Shown one piece after another: positions 1 to 11,257 of a DNA stretch of 18,393 nt (position 1 is the first letter of the stretch; every line of letters begins with the position of its first letter). A program made the position numbers and the translations under genes. Source of the stretch: Pedosphaera sp. (GTDB lineage: Bacteria; Verrucomicrobiota; Verrucomicrobiia; Limisphaerales; SIAT01). The stretch covers positions 1 through 18,393 of the forward strand of contig SIAT01000015.1 in the NCBI GenBank assembly GCA_009691645.1, in the 5' to 3' direction. The notes beneath the pieces are model-generated. The model had not been told where the DNA came from. It saw only the letters and a program-made list of their open reading frames with translations, and searched no databases.

Positions 1-21
1 CAGCTCGTGGCGCAGGCGTGA
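1..21 (+). CDS. Possible C-terminal end of an upstream gene (partial)
   Basis: Frame 1 from the window edge reads Gln-Leu-Val-Ala-Gln-Ala and then TGA. The only support for a real gene end is that a good + strand terminator hairpin begins about 30 bases later and no other + strand gene could use it. Six residues cannot identify a product. The stop could equally be chance. Confidence 0.3.
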   Translation, partial: QLVAQA

Positions 22-53
22 CGCATAGTCTGGCGTCTTTCGATTCAGTGTGT

Positions 54-86
54 GGGCCGGATGCAACTCCGGCCCGCTTTCTTTTT
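54..86 (+). terminator. Rho-independent terminator of an upstream + strand gene
   Basis: A perfect 7-bp stem (GGGCCGG at 54-60, CCGGCCC at 69-75) with an 8-base loop is followed by GCTTTCTTTTT. The T tract is on the + strand, so it ends transcription entering from the left. The last T residues overlap the stop codon of the convergent ykgJ-type gene at 85-87. The - strand side has no T tract. Confidence 0.75.
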
Positions 87-600
87 ACGGATAAAACTCG
101 CGCTGCAGCAGGGCGGTGAGTTTGTGCACGCTCATCTGAAGCTCGGCGAGTGCTTCGAGTTGCTCGCCTGTCCAGTCGCCCCGCTCGGCGGCGCGGACAC
201 AGCGGCGGTAACGCTGGCTCAGTGGCAGGTCACGGCGGTTGTGGCCGAGTTCTTCCAAAAACTGTTCGGCGCGTTCCGCCAGTCGTCGGGCTTGCTGGAT
301 ATGTGTCAGCGCGCTGCCAGTCGTGGTTTCGCCTCGATTCACTTTGATGAGTTGCAGGCATTCAAACTTCTGACAATGGCCGGGGCGTTGCTCGTAGTGA
401 CGGCAAAGGCAACCATCGAAAGCCGCGCACGGTTGCGGCATTTTGGTTTTCGTTTTCAACCGCTTCACCGGTAGACCGAGTTTTTCAAGAGCAGCCACGT
501 CATCGCCAGCCTGCAATTCGACATCGGCGAAGAGCACGCCGTTACAGCAGAGGCCGCAGGCGGTACAGAGACGGGCGATGGCATCGGCTTCCGACAACAT
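85..600 (-). CDS. YkgJ-family cysteine-cluster protein
   Basis: A 171-residue soluble protein of the YkgJ / CxxCxxxCC family, annotated as putative zinc- or iron-binding. The N-terminal CTACGLCC block gives Cys12, Cys15, Cys18 and Cys19. A second cluster (Cys58, Cys64, Cys66, Cys76, Cys81) follows, with the family spacing CxxFDxCLCRHYEQRPGHC. The C-terminal half, from about residue 95, is helical and charged with no metal ligands. No signal peptide or membrane helix is seen. The molecular role of the family is not established; metal binding is inferred from the cysteines. The ATG start at 600 lies 77 bp from the divergent rsmB-like start, so both probably use promoters in that gap. The ribosome site is weak. 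Its neighbour gives no functional clue. Confidence 0.9.
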   Translation of the reverse strand: MLSEADAIARLCTACGLCCNGVLFADVELQAGDDVAALEKLGLPVKRLKTKTKMPQPCAAFDGCLCRHYEQRPGHCQKFECLQLIKVNRGETTTGSALTHIQQARRLAERAEQFLEELGHNRRDLPLSQRYRRCVRAAERGDWTGEQLEALAELQMSVHKLTALLQREFYP

Positions 601-677
601 TCTTGAAAGTTAACAGGACGAAGAATAATCGGAAGAGGGGAATTGCCAACGGCGGATGGGCGCGATGAGATGGGAGC

Positions 678-1802
678 GTGACGTTAAAACTACTTCGGCT
701 GGCCGCGGCGGTGATCGCAAAGTCGGGGCGCGAACATTCGGCTGACGCGGTGCTGCGCGCGGAACTGAAAGCGGCGCACGGCCTGTCGCGGCGTGACGCC
801 AGCGCGGTGAGTCGAGGTGTCTTCGCCCACTTTCGCTGGCTCGGTTGGACTGATACAGGAGTGCCACTGGAGCAACGGATCGAACAGGCGCTGGCGTTCG
901 CTTCCCGTTTCAAGGAAAGCCCCGAGTCGATTCCGGATGCCGAGTTGTTGGCGAAAGCGGTGCCGGAATGGGTGGGTGGCCAGTTGAAAATGTCAGCAGA
1001 ATGGCTGCGAACGTTGCAGGCTGAACCGAAAATCTGGCTGCGTGCGCGGCCGGGTTACGCGGGAGATTTGATCCAAAAATTGGGGTGCTCAAAAACGTGC
1101 GGCGTTCCGGATGCGGTCGCGTACGAAGGCGGGGCGGACCTGTTCCGTTCACCAGAATTTCAGGCGGGCGAGTTTGAGATGCAGGACATTGGGTCGCAGG
1201 CCGTCGGCCGTTTGTGCGATCCGCAACTGGGCGAGACGTGGTGGGATGCCTGCGCGGGCGAAGGCGGCAAGATGCTTCATCTCGCCGACTTGATGCAGAA
1301 CAAGGGATTGATCTGGGCGAGCGATCGCGCCGAGTGGCGGCTCCGGCGGTTGCGACAGCGCGCGGCGCGCGCGAAGTGCTTCAACTATCGAGCGATTCTC
1401 TGGGATGGCAGTGCGAAGTTGCCGACGAAAACCAAGTTTGACGGCGTGCTGGTGGATGCTCCGTGCAGCGGTCTTGCCACGTGGCAGCGGAACCCGCACG
1501 CGCGTTGGACGGCGACGCTCGCCGACGTGCGCGAGTTGGCGGACATCCAAAGCGCATTGCTCGCGCACGCCGCAGCGGGGGTGAAGCCGGGCGGGCGACT
1601 GGTCTATGCCGTCTGCACACTCACGCAGGGGGAAACGGAGGACGTGGCAACTGGGTTTGAGCGTGCGTTTCCCGAGTTCGAACCGTTTTCTTCACGATCT
1701 CCTTTTACGCCAAGCGCACCGCCGCAGAGCCGCCATTGGTTTTGGCCGCAAACGACGGGCGGCAACGGCATGTTCGCCGCGCTCTGGCGGCGAAAGGATT
1801 AA
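678..1802 (+). CDS. RsmB/NOP-family rRNA cytosine-C5 methyltransferase
   Basis: A 374-residue SAM-dependent RNA m5C methyltransferase of the RsmB/Nol1/Nop2/Sun family, expected to methylate 16S rRNA in the cytoplasm. The N-terminal 110 residues are helical, like a shortened NusB-like region. The SAM-binding motif is DACAGEGGK at about 190-198; the textbook form is DxCAAPGGK. The motif IV cysteine is in DAPCSG (Cys263) and the motif VI cysteine in VCTLTQGETED (Cys313). Having both cysteines is typical of active m5C enzymes. The gene starts with GTG at 678, after a GGGAG run that sits rather close to it. No ATG in this frame precedes the conserved region. It stands alone, divergent from the ykgJ-type gene, and ends at the hairpin at 1810-1832. 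The exact target base (C967 in E. coli RsmB) cannot be read from the sequence. Confidence 0.9.
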   Translation: MTLKLLRLAAAVIAKSGREHSADAVLRAELKAAHGLSRRDASAVSRGVFAHFRWLGWTDTGVPLEQRIEQALAFASRFKESPESIPDAELLAKAVPEWVGGQLKMSAEWLRTLQAEPKIWLRARPGYAGDLIQKLGCSKTCGVPDAVAYEGGADLFRSPEFQAGEFEMQDIGSQAVGRLCDPQLGETWWDACAGEGGKMLHLADLMQNKGLIWASDRAEWRLRRLRQRAARAKCFNYRAILWDGSAKLPTKTKFDGVLVDAPCSGLATWQRNPHARWTATLADVRELADIQSALLAHAAAGVKPGGRLVYAVCTLTQGETEDVATGFERAFPEFEPFSSRSPFTPSAPPQSRHWFWPQTTGGNGMFAALWRRKD

Positions 1803-1809
1803 AAAAGTG

Positions 1810-1832
1810 GGCAGGGGACGTAGCCTCCTGCC
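1810..1832. terminator. Bidirectional terminator between rsmB-like gene and small membrane protein gene
   Basis: An 8-bp stem with one G-U pair (GGCAGGGG at 1810-1817, CTCCTGCC at 1825-1832) has a 7-base loop. On the + strand it is followed by GGTGTTTTC. On the - strand it is followed by CACTTTTTTAA. It therefore suits both the rsmB-like gene (stop at 1802) and the convergent small gene (stop at 1855), and is stronger for the - strand. Confidence 0.7.
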
Positions 1833-1854
1833 GGTGTTTTCGGCTCGCAACGGA

Positions 1855-2058
1855 TCAGGCGTGAGTCTCGATGTGATGCGTCTCCCGCCAGAGCATCAAC
1901 GCCAGTCCGCCGGAGATCAACCCGCCCAGCACGCTCGCCCACATCGGGATCACCGTGCCGGCAATCGAGAGATCCCATCCCAGCACGAGCCGTAGTAGGT
2001 GCACGAACGAGAGCAGCGCGAATAGGATCACGGTGATTGTCGTGTAGATGTGCTTCAT
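1855..2058 (-). CDS. Small two-helix membrane protein, function unknown
   Basis: A 67-residue protein I do not recognise. Two hydrophobic stretches, about residues 6-27 and 33-57, should span the inner membrane. They are joined by a short turn containing Gly-Trp-Asp. The tail is polar and histidine-rich (WRETHHIETHA). The best evidence that it is a real gene is a clear Shine-Dalgarno sequence, GGGAG at 2065-2069, six bases before the ATG; most genes in this window lack one. It lies downstream of mnmA on the same strand, but 207 bp away, so it probably has its own promoter. The bidirectional hairpin at 1810-1832 ends it. The histidine tail could bind metal, but nothing else supports that. Confidence 0.75.
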   Translation of the reverse strand: MKHIYTTITVILFALLSFVHLLRLVLGWDLSIAGTVIPMWASVLGGLISGGLALMLWRETHHIETHA

Positions 2059-2097
2059 AACTTTCTCCCTTTCGTTGGTTGGTTTTCTCGCTGATAA

Positions 2098-2126
2098 AAC
2101 TTAAAGCCGATGGCGACCGGTTGCAA
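2098..2126 (-). promoter_or_regulatory. Candidate sigma-70-type promoter for the small membrane protein gene
   Basis: On the - strand a TTGCAA box (2121-2126) and a TAAGTT box (2098-2103) are 17 bp apart. The second lies about 40 bases before the ATG at 2058. The match to consensus is only moderate. Apart from this, the 207 bases between mnmA and the small gene (2059-2265) show no RNA gene or repeat. Confidence 0.25.
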
Positions 2127-2265
2127 CGGGTGCGCGAAATGGGACAGGTCGTCGAAGTTTGTGAGCAGGTTGCTGAAGTTACTCAAGCTGTCCTACTCGT
2201 CTGGACACAACAGAGAGTGAAAGTGGGTGAGACGAAATTGCGCGAGCGATTCCGTCGCGCCAACG

Positions 2266-3345
2266 TCAGCGGCGAATCCAGCCGCCGCCCACCACGAGGT
2301 CGTCCTGATAAAACACACAGGCTTGGCCGGGGGTGATGGCCCGCTGCGGTTCGAGGAGCTTCACGCGCGCGCCGCCGGCTGTCGGGGTGATGATGGCTGG
2401 CGTGCCGGGATGGTTGTAGCGGATCTTGGCTGTGGCCTCGATGGTTTCGGGAGGCACATCGAACGGAATCCAATTGCAGTTCTCCACTTCGAACTCCTCG
2501 CGGTCGAGCGCCGATTCGTCACCGACCACCACGCGGTTCCGCTCGGCGTCGAGATCCACGACGTAGAGCGGTTTGGGAGAAGAGAGGCCGAGACCTTTGC
2601 GCTGGCCGATGGTGTAGAACTCGATGCCGTCGTGCTCACCGAGTTTGCGGCCGTGAAGATCCACGATCTCACCGCGATGCTTTTCAGCGAGGCCAGCCTT
2701 CTGCAAAAAACCACCGTAGTCGTTATCCGGCACGAAGCAGATTTCCATACTCTCCTCTTTCTCAGCGGTCTTGAGCTGGCAATTCCGAGCGACTTCGCGC
2801 GTATCGGCTTTGGTTTTTTCACCAAGCGGAAACATGGCGCGGGAAAGTTGCGCCTGTCGGAGGGAGAAGAGAAAGTAACTCTGATCCTTGCGCGGGTCGC
2901 GGCCTTTTTTGAGCAGATGCCGCGTGCCGTCGGAGTTCGACTCGATGCGCGCGAAGTGGCCGGTGGCGATGAAGCGCGCGCCGAGTTGATCGGCCCGGGA
3001 TATGAGCGTACCGAATTTGAGATGCTGGTTGCACATCACGCACGGGTTCGGCGTGCGCCCAGCTTTGTACTCGGCGGCGAAATATTGGATGACCTGTTTC
3101 TGAAATTCCGCCGCCTCGTCCACGAGGTAGTAGGGGACACCGAGTTGATGGCAGACCGCACGGGCGTCGGTGACGGCCTGCGGTCCACAACATTTGTCCT
3201 CGGCGCGTGAGACACAATCCTGCGGCCAGAGTTTGAGTGTGACACCGACGACGTCGTAACCCTGTTCCTTCAAAAGAGCGGCAGTGGCGGAGGAATCCAC
3301 TCCGCCGCTCATTCCAACCAGCACACGTGTCTTTGTCGTCACCAT
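2266..3345 (-). CDS. mnmA: tRNA-specific 2-thiouridylase MnmA
   Basis: A 359-residue cytoplasmic enzyme that adenylates and thiolates U34 in the anticodons of tRNA-Lys, -Glu and -Gln. Sulfur comes from a persulfide relay not encoded here. The PP-loop SGGVDSS is at residues 13-19. The first catalytic cysteine is in NPCVMCN (Cys102, the same number as in E. coli) and the second in SMEICFVPDND (Cys203). Other family signatures are ATGHFAR, DQSYFLF and YTIGQRKGLG. Length is normal for the family. The open frame begins with GTG immediately followed by ATG; I take the ATG at 3345. The gene follows the ACT-domain gene by 87 bp on the same strand, so the two may share a transcript, though no functional link is apparent. 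Confidence 0.96.
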   Translation of the reverse strand: MVTTKTRVLVGMSGGVDSSATAALLKEQGYDVVGVTLKLWPQDCVSRAEDKCCGPQAVTDARAVCHQLGVPYYLVDEAAEFQKQVIQYFAAEYKAGRTPNPCVMCNQHLKFGTLISRADQLGARFIATGHFARIESNSDGTRHLLKKGRDPRKDQSYFLFSLRQAQLSRAMFPLGEKTKADTREVARNCQLKTAEKEESMEICFVPDNDYGGFLQKAGLAEKHRGEIVDLHGRKLGEHDGIEFYTIGQRKGLGLSSPKPLYVVDLDAERNRVVVGDESALDREEFEVENCNWIPFDVPPETIEATAKIRYNHPGTPAIITPTAGGARVKLLEPQRAITPGQACVFYQDDLVVGGGWIRR

Positions 3346-3432
3346 CACAGCGTGACAGAATAGAGACGCAGCGAAGTGGTGTAAAGGTTGAGGAAGAAGA
3401 ACAGCGATGACCGCGGTTGCCGATTCAGCGAA

Positions 3433-3825
3433 TCACTTGCTCAGTGTTTTGAGCGCCTTCTTCGCGTCGGAAGTGCGGATGATGAGGAGGCCCTTTTTCA
3501 CATCAGGATGCGTGGCGCTGTAGCAGTAGTCTATGTTCACCTTGGCGGCAGCGAGTCGATTGGCGATGGCGGAAAGCGATCCGGGCTGATTGCTTCCTTC
3601 GATCATCAACACATCGTCTTCAACCACCAACGTGCCGCGCTCCTCGAAGAGCAGCAGCGCCTTCCGTGGGTCGCTCACGACCAGGCGCACAACGCAGTGG
3701 TCGATGGTATCACTCGTAGAGACGGCGTAGATGTTGATCTTGGCCTCGGAGAGCGCGTCGCAGACACGTGCTAGCGTGCCGGGGATGTTGTCGAGGAAGA
3801 TGGCGAGTTGTTTGGTGATTTGCAT
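3433..3825 (-). CDS. Tandem ACT-domain protein
   Basis: A 130-residue protein made of two ACT domains and nothing else. Domain 1 (about 3-65) begins KQLAIFLDNIPGTLARV. Domain 2 (about 70-130) carries EGSNQPGSLSAIANRLA. The Pro-Gly turn (IPGTL, QPGSL) before the first helix of each is the usual ligand-binding or dimerisation signature. Such stand-alone proteins are thought to sense amino acids, but this one's ligand is unknown. The frame is open upstream to a GTG at 3864, which would add 13 residues. I chose the ATG at 3825 because the first ACT strand starts right there. It lies 164 bp downstream of gltB on the same strand, behind the gltB terminator. A link to glutamate metabolism is therefore only suggested by position. 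Confidence 0.88.
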   Translation of the reverse strand: MQITKQLAIFLDNIPGTLARVCDALSEAKINIYAVSTSDTIDHCVVRLVVSDPRKALLLFEERGTLVVEDDVLMIEGSNQPGSLSAIANRLAAAKVNIDYCYSATHPDVKKGLLIIRTSDAKKALKTLSK

Positions 3826-3937
3826 AAGCAGTTTGAGGGGACGGCGCAATATAACCACGCACACCTTCTGCGCAAGGGAGGGATTTGCAGAGTGGGAGTT
3901 TTATCGGCTCCACTCCGCGCGATGTCCGGAAACAAAC

Positions 3938-3960
3938 AAGGCCCGATGTGGTCGGGCCTT
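3938..3960 (-). terminator. gltB terminator
   Basis: A perfect 9-bp stem (AAGGCCCGA at 3938-3946, TCGGGCCTT at 3952-3960) has a 5-base loop. It lies 29 bases beyond the gltB stop. Reading the - strand, the stem is followed by GTTTGTTTCC, an imperfect T-rich tail. It separates gltB from the ACT-domain gene. Confidence 0.75.
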
Positions 3961-3989
3961 GCGCGTTTGAATGGATGAGAGGAATCAGA

Positions 3990-8555
<4,566 letters not shown>

Positions 8556-8575
8556 CAGTCGAACAAAGGTCGTCC

Positions 8576-8603
8576 AGAATAACAAATGCGCGGAACGCTG
8601 CAA
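8576..8603 (-). promoter_or_regulatory. Weak candidate promoter for gltB
   Basis: On the - strand TTGCAG (8598-8603) and TATTCT (8576-8581) are 16 bp apart, and the second is 20 bases before the gltB ATG at 8555. The match is mediocre. The 143-bp divergent gap 8556-8698 also has to hold the promoter for the + strand sirB1-like gene, for which I see no clear boxes. Confidence 0.22.
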
Positions 8604-8698
8604 AATATTTTTATCAGCAAATGGCCGGCGCATCATCAGCGCGACTTGTGGAAAGCTTGCCGTTGAATAATGCGCGACCTCATGCGAGTTTCCATTCA

Positions 8699-9574
8699 AT
8701 GGCCACGGACGATATGATCCAACCGCTGCTGCGCGCGCTTTCCGAGCGTGAACGGGCCGCGTTGGTCACCCTGCTGGCGGATGAGGATCCGGCTGTGTAC
8801 CGGACCATCCGCGCCCGCATTCTTGCCTGCGGACCGGAGGCGCGCGAGTGGCTACGCGGGTATCGGCTGGACAACGACCCGCGGTTGCGCCGGCGCGTGA
8901 TGGAGATTGTCGAGCATTTCGGCCGGCGCGAGGCGGACAACCGTTTCCTCGGATTCTGCCTCCGTCACGGCGAGGATTTGGATTTGGAAGAGGGCTGCTG
9001 GCTTCTGGCGCGGACGCGTTATCCCGAGATCAACGTGACGGCTTACCACGCGTTACTCGATGAGTTCGCCGACACCTTGCGCGAAAAAGTGTCGCCGAGT
9101 GACGAACCGCAGTCGGTCATCGCCACAATCAATGAACTGCTTTTCAGCCGACTCGGCTTCGTGGGCGACGAGCAGAATTATTACGACCCCGAGAACAGTT
9201 ATCTCAACCGCGTGCTCGACCGGCGGTCGGGCAATCCGCTCTTGATGTGCACGGTCTATCTCGGTGTGGCGCGCCGTCTGCGCCTGCCCATCGCGGGCAT
9301 TGGTTTACCGGGGCATTTTCTCTGTCGTTACCAGACGCCTGTGCGCGAGTTGTACATTGATGCTTTCGGTGGCGGGCGGATTCTGACGAAGGCCGACTGC
9401 GTGAAGTACCTTCAGCAGACCGGCTATGAATTTCACGAGGCGTTTCTGGTGCCGGCCAGTCCGCGGCGGATGTTGTTGCGGATGTGTTCGAACCTCCACC
9501 AAATCAGCGCGCGGCTGAATGACAGGGAAGTCGCCGCCGCGATGTACGGGTACGTCATCGCGCTTTCCAAGTAG
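8699..9574 (+). CDS. SirB1-family transglutaminase-like protein
   Basis: A 291-residue protein of the SirB1 / transglutaminase-like core 2 family, with no signal peptide. The N-terminal 110 residues are helical and charged, resembling HEAT-like repeats. The core from about residue 125 has VIATINELLFSRLGFVGD, DPENSYLNRVLDRRSGNPLL and the GIGLPGHFLCRY segment. The family's putative catalytic cysteine position is occupied by Met-Cys-Thr after GNPLL, and the histidine lies in LPGHFL. The biochemical function of this family is unsettled. A longer frame starts at 8621, but the ATG at 8699 gives a more family-like N terminus; an ATG at 8714 is a further option. The gene diverges from gltB and ends inside the palindrome at 9569-9586. 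Confidence 0.88.
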   Translation: MATDDMIQPLLRALSERERAALVTLLADEDPAVYRTIRARILACGPEAREWLRGYRLDNDPRLRRRVMEIVEHFGRREADNRFLGFCLRHGEDLDLEEGCWLLARTRYPEINVTAYHALLDEFADTLREKVSPSDEPQSVIATINELLFSRLGFVGDEQNYYDPENSYLNRVLDRRSGNPLLMCTVYLGVARRLRLPIAGIGLPGHFLCRYQTPVRELYIDAFGGGRILTKADCVKYLQQTGYEFHEAFLVPASPRRMLLRMCSNLHQISARLNDREVAAAMYGYVIALSK

Positions 9575-9586
9575 GCGCGCCTACTT
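9569..9586. terminator. Palindromic hairpin holding both convergent stop codons
   Basis: AAGTAGGCGCGCCTACTT is a perfect 18-bp palindrome. The sirB1-like gene ends AAG TAG in its left half, with the stop at 9572-9574. The HlyD-like gene ends AAG TAG in its right half on the other strand, with the stop at 9581-9583. A T run continues on the + strand to 9589, so it looks like a terminator for the + strand gene. The - strand side has no comparable T tract. Confidence 0.65.
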
Positions 9587-10303
9587 TTTCGGCGGGGCGT
9601 TTGTGGCCGGCGCGTTCGTTGCGGGTGGGATTTCCGGCGAAGCCTTTGTCCTGAGGAACGTCACGTCCACGATTTCACCGGGATGAAGAGACAGATTTTC
9701 CGGCACGCTGATGAAGACCGGCAGGCCGGCTTCATCGCGGTCGTGTTGTGCCGGCAGAAGCGATTTGCGGATGGGCGCCAACTCGGTGCCGACTTTGGTG
9801 ACTCGAGCGAGCGCGGTTTTCTGCCCGAGGGAACGACAGCGGATTCTCACTTCCGTGTTCGGCTCCACTGCGACCGAGAGCGGTTGGCGGATGAAGGCGA
9901 TGATGCGGTCCGCCTTGGCGGCGCTGATGGTGAGCAGGTGCTGGCCGGGCTGGACGAATTCGCCCGGCTGGAGGTTCACGATGCTCACGGTGCCCTTCAT
10001 CGGCGCCTTGATATCAATCGCCGCGTTTGCGCCGGCGAGAAAAATCTGACCGAGCACCTGTCCCTGCGCCACCTCGGTGAGATCGCGGGCGCTCATCTGC
10101 GCGAGCACGCCGGCGCCGGGGGCGGTGAGGCGGACCTTGATGGTGTCCACCTCGGCCGAGACGGTCGCGGTGCCGAAGCGCTGGCTCCAGAGCACGGCGA
10201 CGAAGATCAGCACCACGCCGAAGAAGGCAAAGGGGAGAAAACGGATGGATAAGTCGCGCAGTCGGTTCATCGGTGGCGTCGGGATTGATTCGTGTTGGCT
10301 CAT
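9581..10303 (-). CDS. Single-helix lipoyl/HlyD-like periplasmic adaptor protein, short form
   Basis: A 240-residue protein with one N-terminal membrane helix (about 21-40) and a periplasmic part resembling membrane fusion proteins of the HlyD family. Two biotinyl-lipoyl-like halves, around 57-88 (VRLTAPGAGVL, AQGQVLGQIF) and 97-127 (IKAPMKGTVSIV, GEFVQPGQHLLTIS), are joined by only about ten residues. Classical HlyD proteins have a long coiled-coil hairpin there. A beta-barrel-like part (about 130-218) follows, then a Pro/Ala tail with ATNAP repeated. No ABC, RND or outer-membrane partner is in the window, so an efflux role is only inferred from the fold. Met12 at 10270 is an alternative start. 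It diverges from the VTC-DUF4956 pair across 147 bp and could share regulation with it. Confidence 0.8.
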   Translation of the reverse strand: MSQHESIPTPPMNRLRDLSIRFLPFAFFGVVLIFVAVLWSQRFGTATVSAEVDTIKVRLTAPGAGVLAQMSARDLTEVAQGQVLGQIFLAGANAAIDIKAPMKGTVSIVNLQPGEFVQPGQHLLTISAAKADRIIAFIRQPLSVAVEPNTEVRIRCRSLGQKTALARVTKVGTELAPIRKSLLPAQHDRDEAGLPVFISVPENLSLHPGEIVDVTFLRTKASPEIPPATNAPATNAPPKK

Positions 10304-10410
10304 CGCAGAGAGTGTTTTTCACGGACACGCCGCCGGTGCAAGCACGAAAAGCCCGCGCAGACTTTTTAAAACTATTGTTAAATTTTTGTTTCACTGGAGC
10401 GGCTTTAGAA

Positions 10411-10434
10411 ACTACTTTCTCTATAGAAAGTAGT
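10411..10434. repeat. Perfect 10-bp inverted repeat upstream of the VTC gene
   Basis: ACTACTTTCT (10411-10420) and AGAAAGTAGT (10425-10434) are perfect reverse complements separated by CTAT. The repeat ends 16 bases before the VTC ATG. It contains TATAGA (10422-10427), which could act as a -10 box, so it could be a repressor operator. It could equally be an mRNA hairpin. There is no T tract after it. It is AT-rich, unlike the surrounding genes. Confidence 0.55.
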
Positions 10435-10450
10435 AAGCAGCCTGTCGAAG

Positions 10451-11257
10451 ATGTCTCAAGACCACCACATCCAAGCGCAGCGGTTCGAGTTGAAGTACAT
10501 CGTCAGCGAAGAGACGGCCCTGCGCATACGTGATTTTATCTCCGCGTATCTCGATCTCGACGACTACGGCGTGGGCAAGCCGCACAATTCCTATCCCGTC
10601 CACAGCCTCTACCTCGATTCCGACCGGATGCGGATCTACTGGGAGACCGTCAACGGCAACAAGAACCGCTACAAGCTTCGTCTGCGATTCTATCACGACG
10701 ATCCCGAGGCGCCGGTGTTCTTTGAGATCAAGCGCCGTGAGAACGACGCCATCCTCAAGCAGCGCGCCGCTGTCCGGCGGGACGCGGTGGACTGGGTGCT
10801 GCGCGGCCATTTGCCGCCGGCCGGTTACCTCATCTCGAACGACGCCAAGTCGCTCGGCGCCATGCAACGGTTCAGCGAGTTGTTGAAGCACGTCGATGCC
10901 ACGCCCAAGGCGCACATCGCCTATCTGCGCGAGGCGTGGGTGCATCCCGACAATAATTCCGTGCGCGTGACGATGGACCGCGAGGTGCGCTGCGCAGTCG
11001 AAACCACCGCAAGGCTTGTGGCCGAGATGGACAAGCCGGTGACGGTTTTCGGCAAGAGCGTCGTGCTCGAGGTGAAGTTCACCGGGCGCTTCCCGAAATG
11101 GTTCGGCGAAATGACCCGCGTGTTTGGTTTCAAGCAATGTTCCGCCGCGAAGTACGTGGACGGCGTCACGCTGATGGGCGATCAGCAGTTCCACCCCGGC
11201 TTGGTCCGGCAACGTAAGATGGCCGCCCTCGATCCGGCAATTCAGGCTTATTTATGA
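10451..11257 (+). CDS. VTC-domain polyphosphate polymerase-type protein
   Basis: A 268-residue protein that is almost entirely a VTC domain, the tunnel fold that in yeast Vtc4 makes polyphosphate from ATP. Conserved basic strands line the tunnel: RFELKYIV (11-18), RYKLRLRFY (73-81) and FFEIKRRENDAILKQRAAVRR nearby (90-110). Then come VTMDREVRC (173-181) and the acidic strand LEVKFTGRFPKW (206-217). SLYLDSD is at 52-58. There is no SPX domain and no membrane helix of its own. The ATG at 10451 has only a weak ribosome site. It overlaps the DUF4956 gene by ATGA, so the two are translationally coupled and their products probably work together, with DUF4956 as membrane anchor or channel. That function is inferred; polymerase activity is not shown by sequence alone. 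Confidence 0.92.
   Translation: MSQDHHIQAQRFELKYIVSEETALRIRDFISAYLDLDDYGVGKPHNSYPVHSLYLDSDRMRIYWETVNGNKNRYKLRLRFYHDDPEAPVFFEIKRRENDAILKQRAAVRRDAVDWVLRGHLPPAGYLISNDAKSLGAMQRFSELLKHVDATPKAHIAYLREAWVHPDNNSVRVTMDREVRCAVETTARLVAEMDKPVTVFGKSVVLEVKFTGRFPKWFGEMTRVFGFKQCSAAKYVDGVTLMGDQQFHPGLVRQRKMAALDPAIQAYL

Noticed and set aside
542..913. A - strand frame overlapping the start regions of the ykgJ-type and rsmB-like genes
   Set aside because: It overlaps two well-supported genes and contains no motif.
2227..3210. A 327-codon open frame antisense to mnmA
   Set aside because: It lies opposite an unmistakable MnmA and its translation shows no recognisable motif.
8556..8699. 48-residue N-terminal extension of GltB
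   Set aside because: It would remove the usual short propeptide before the nucleophilic Cys and would occupy the whole divergent promoter gap up to the sirB1-like start.
9683..10252. A 189-codon + strand frame opposite the HlyD-like gene
   Set aside because: The translation is rich in charged residues with no domain, and the - strand frame has a membrane helix and two lipoyl motifs.
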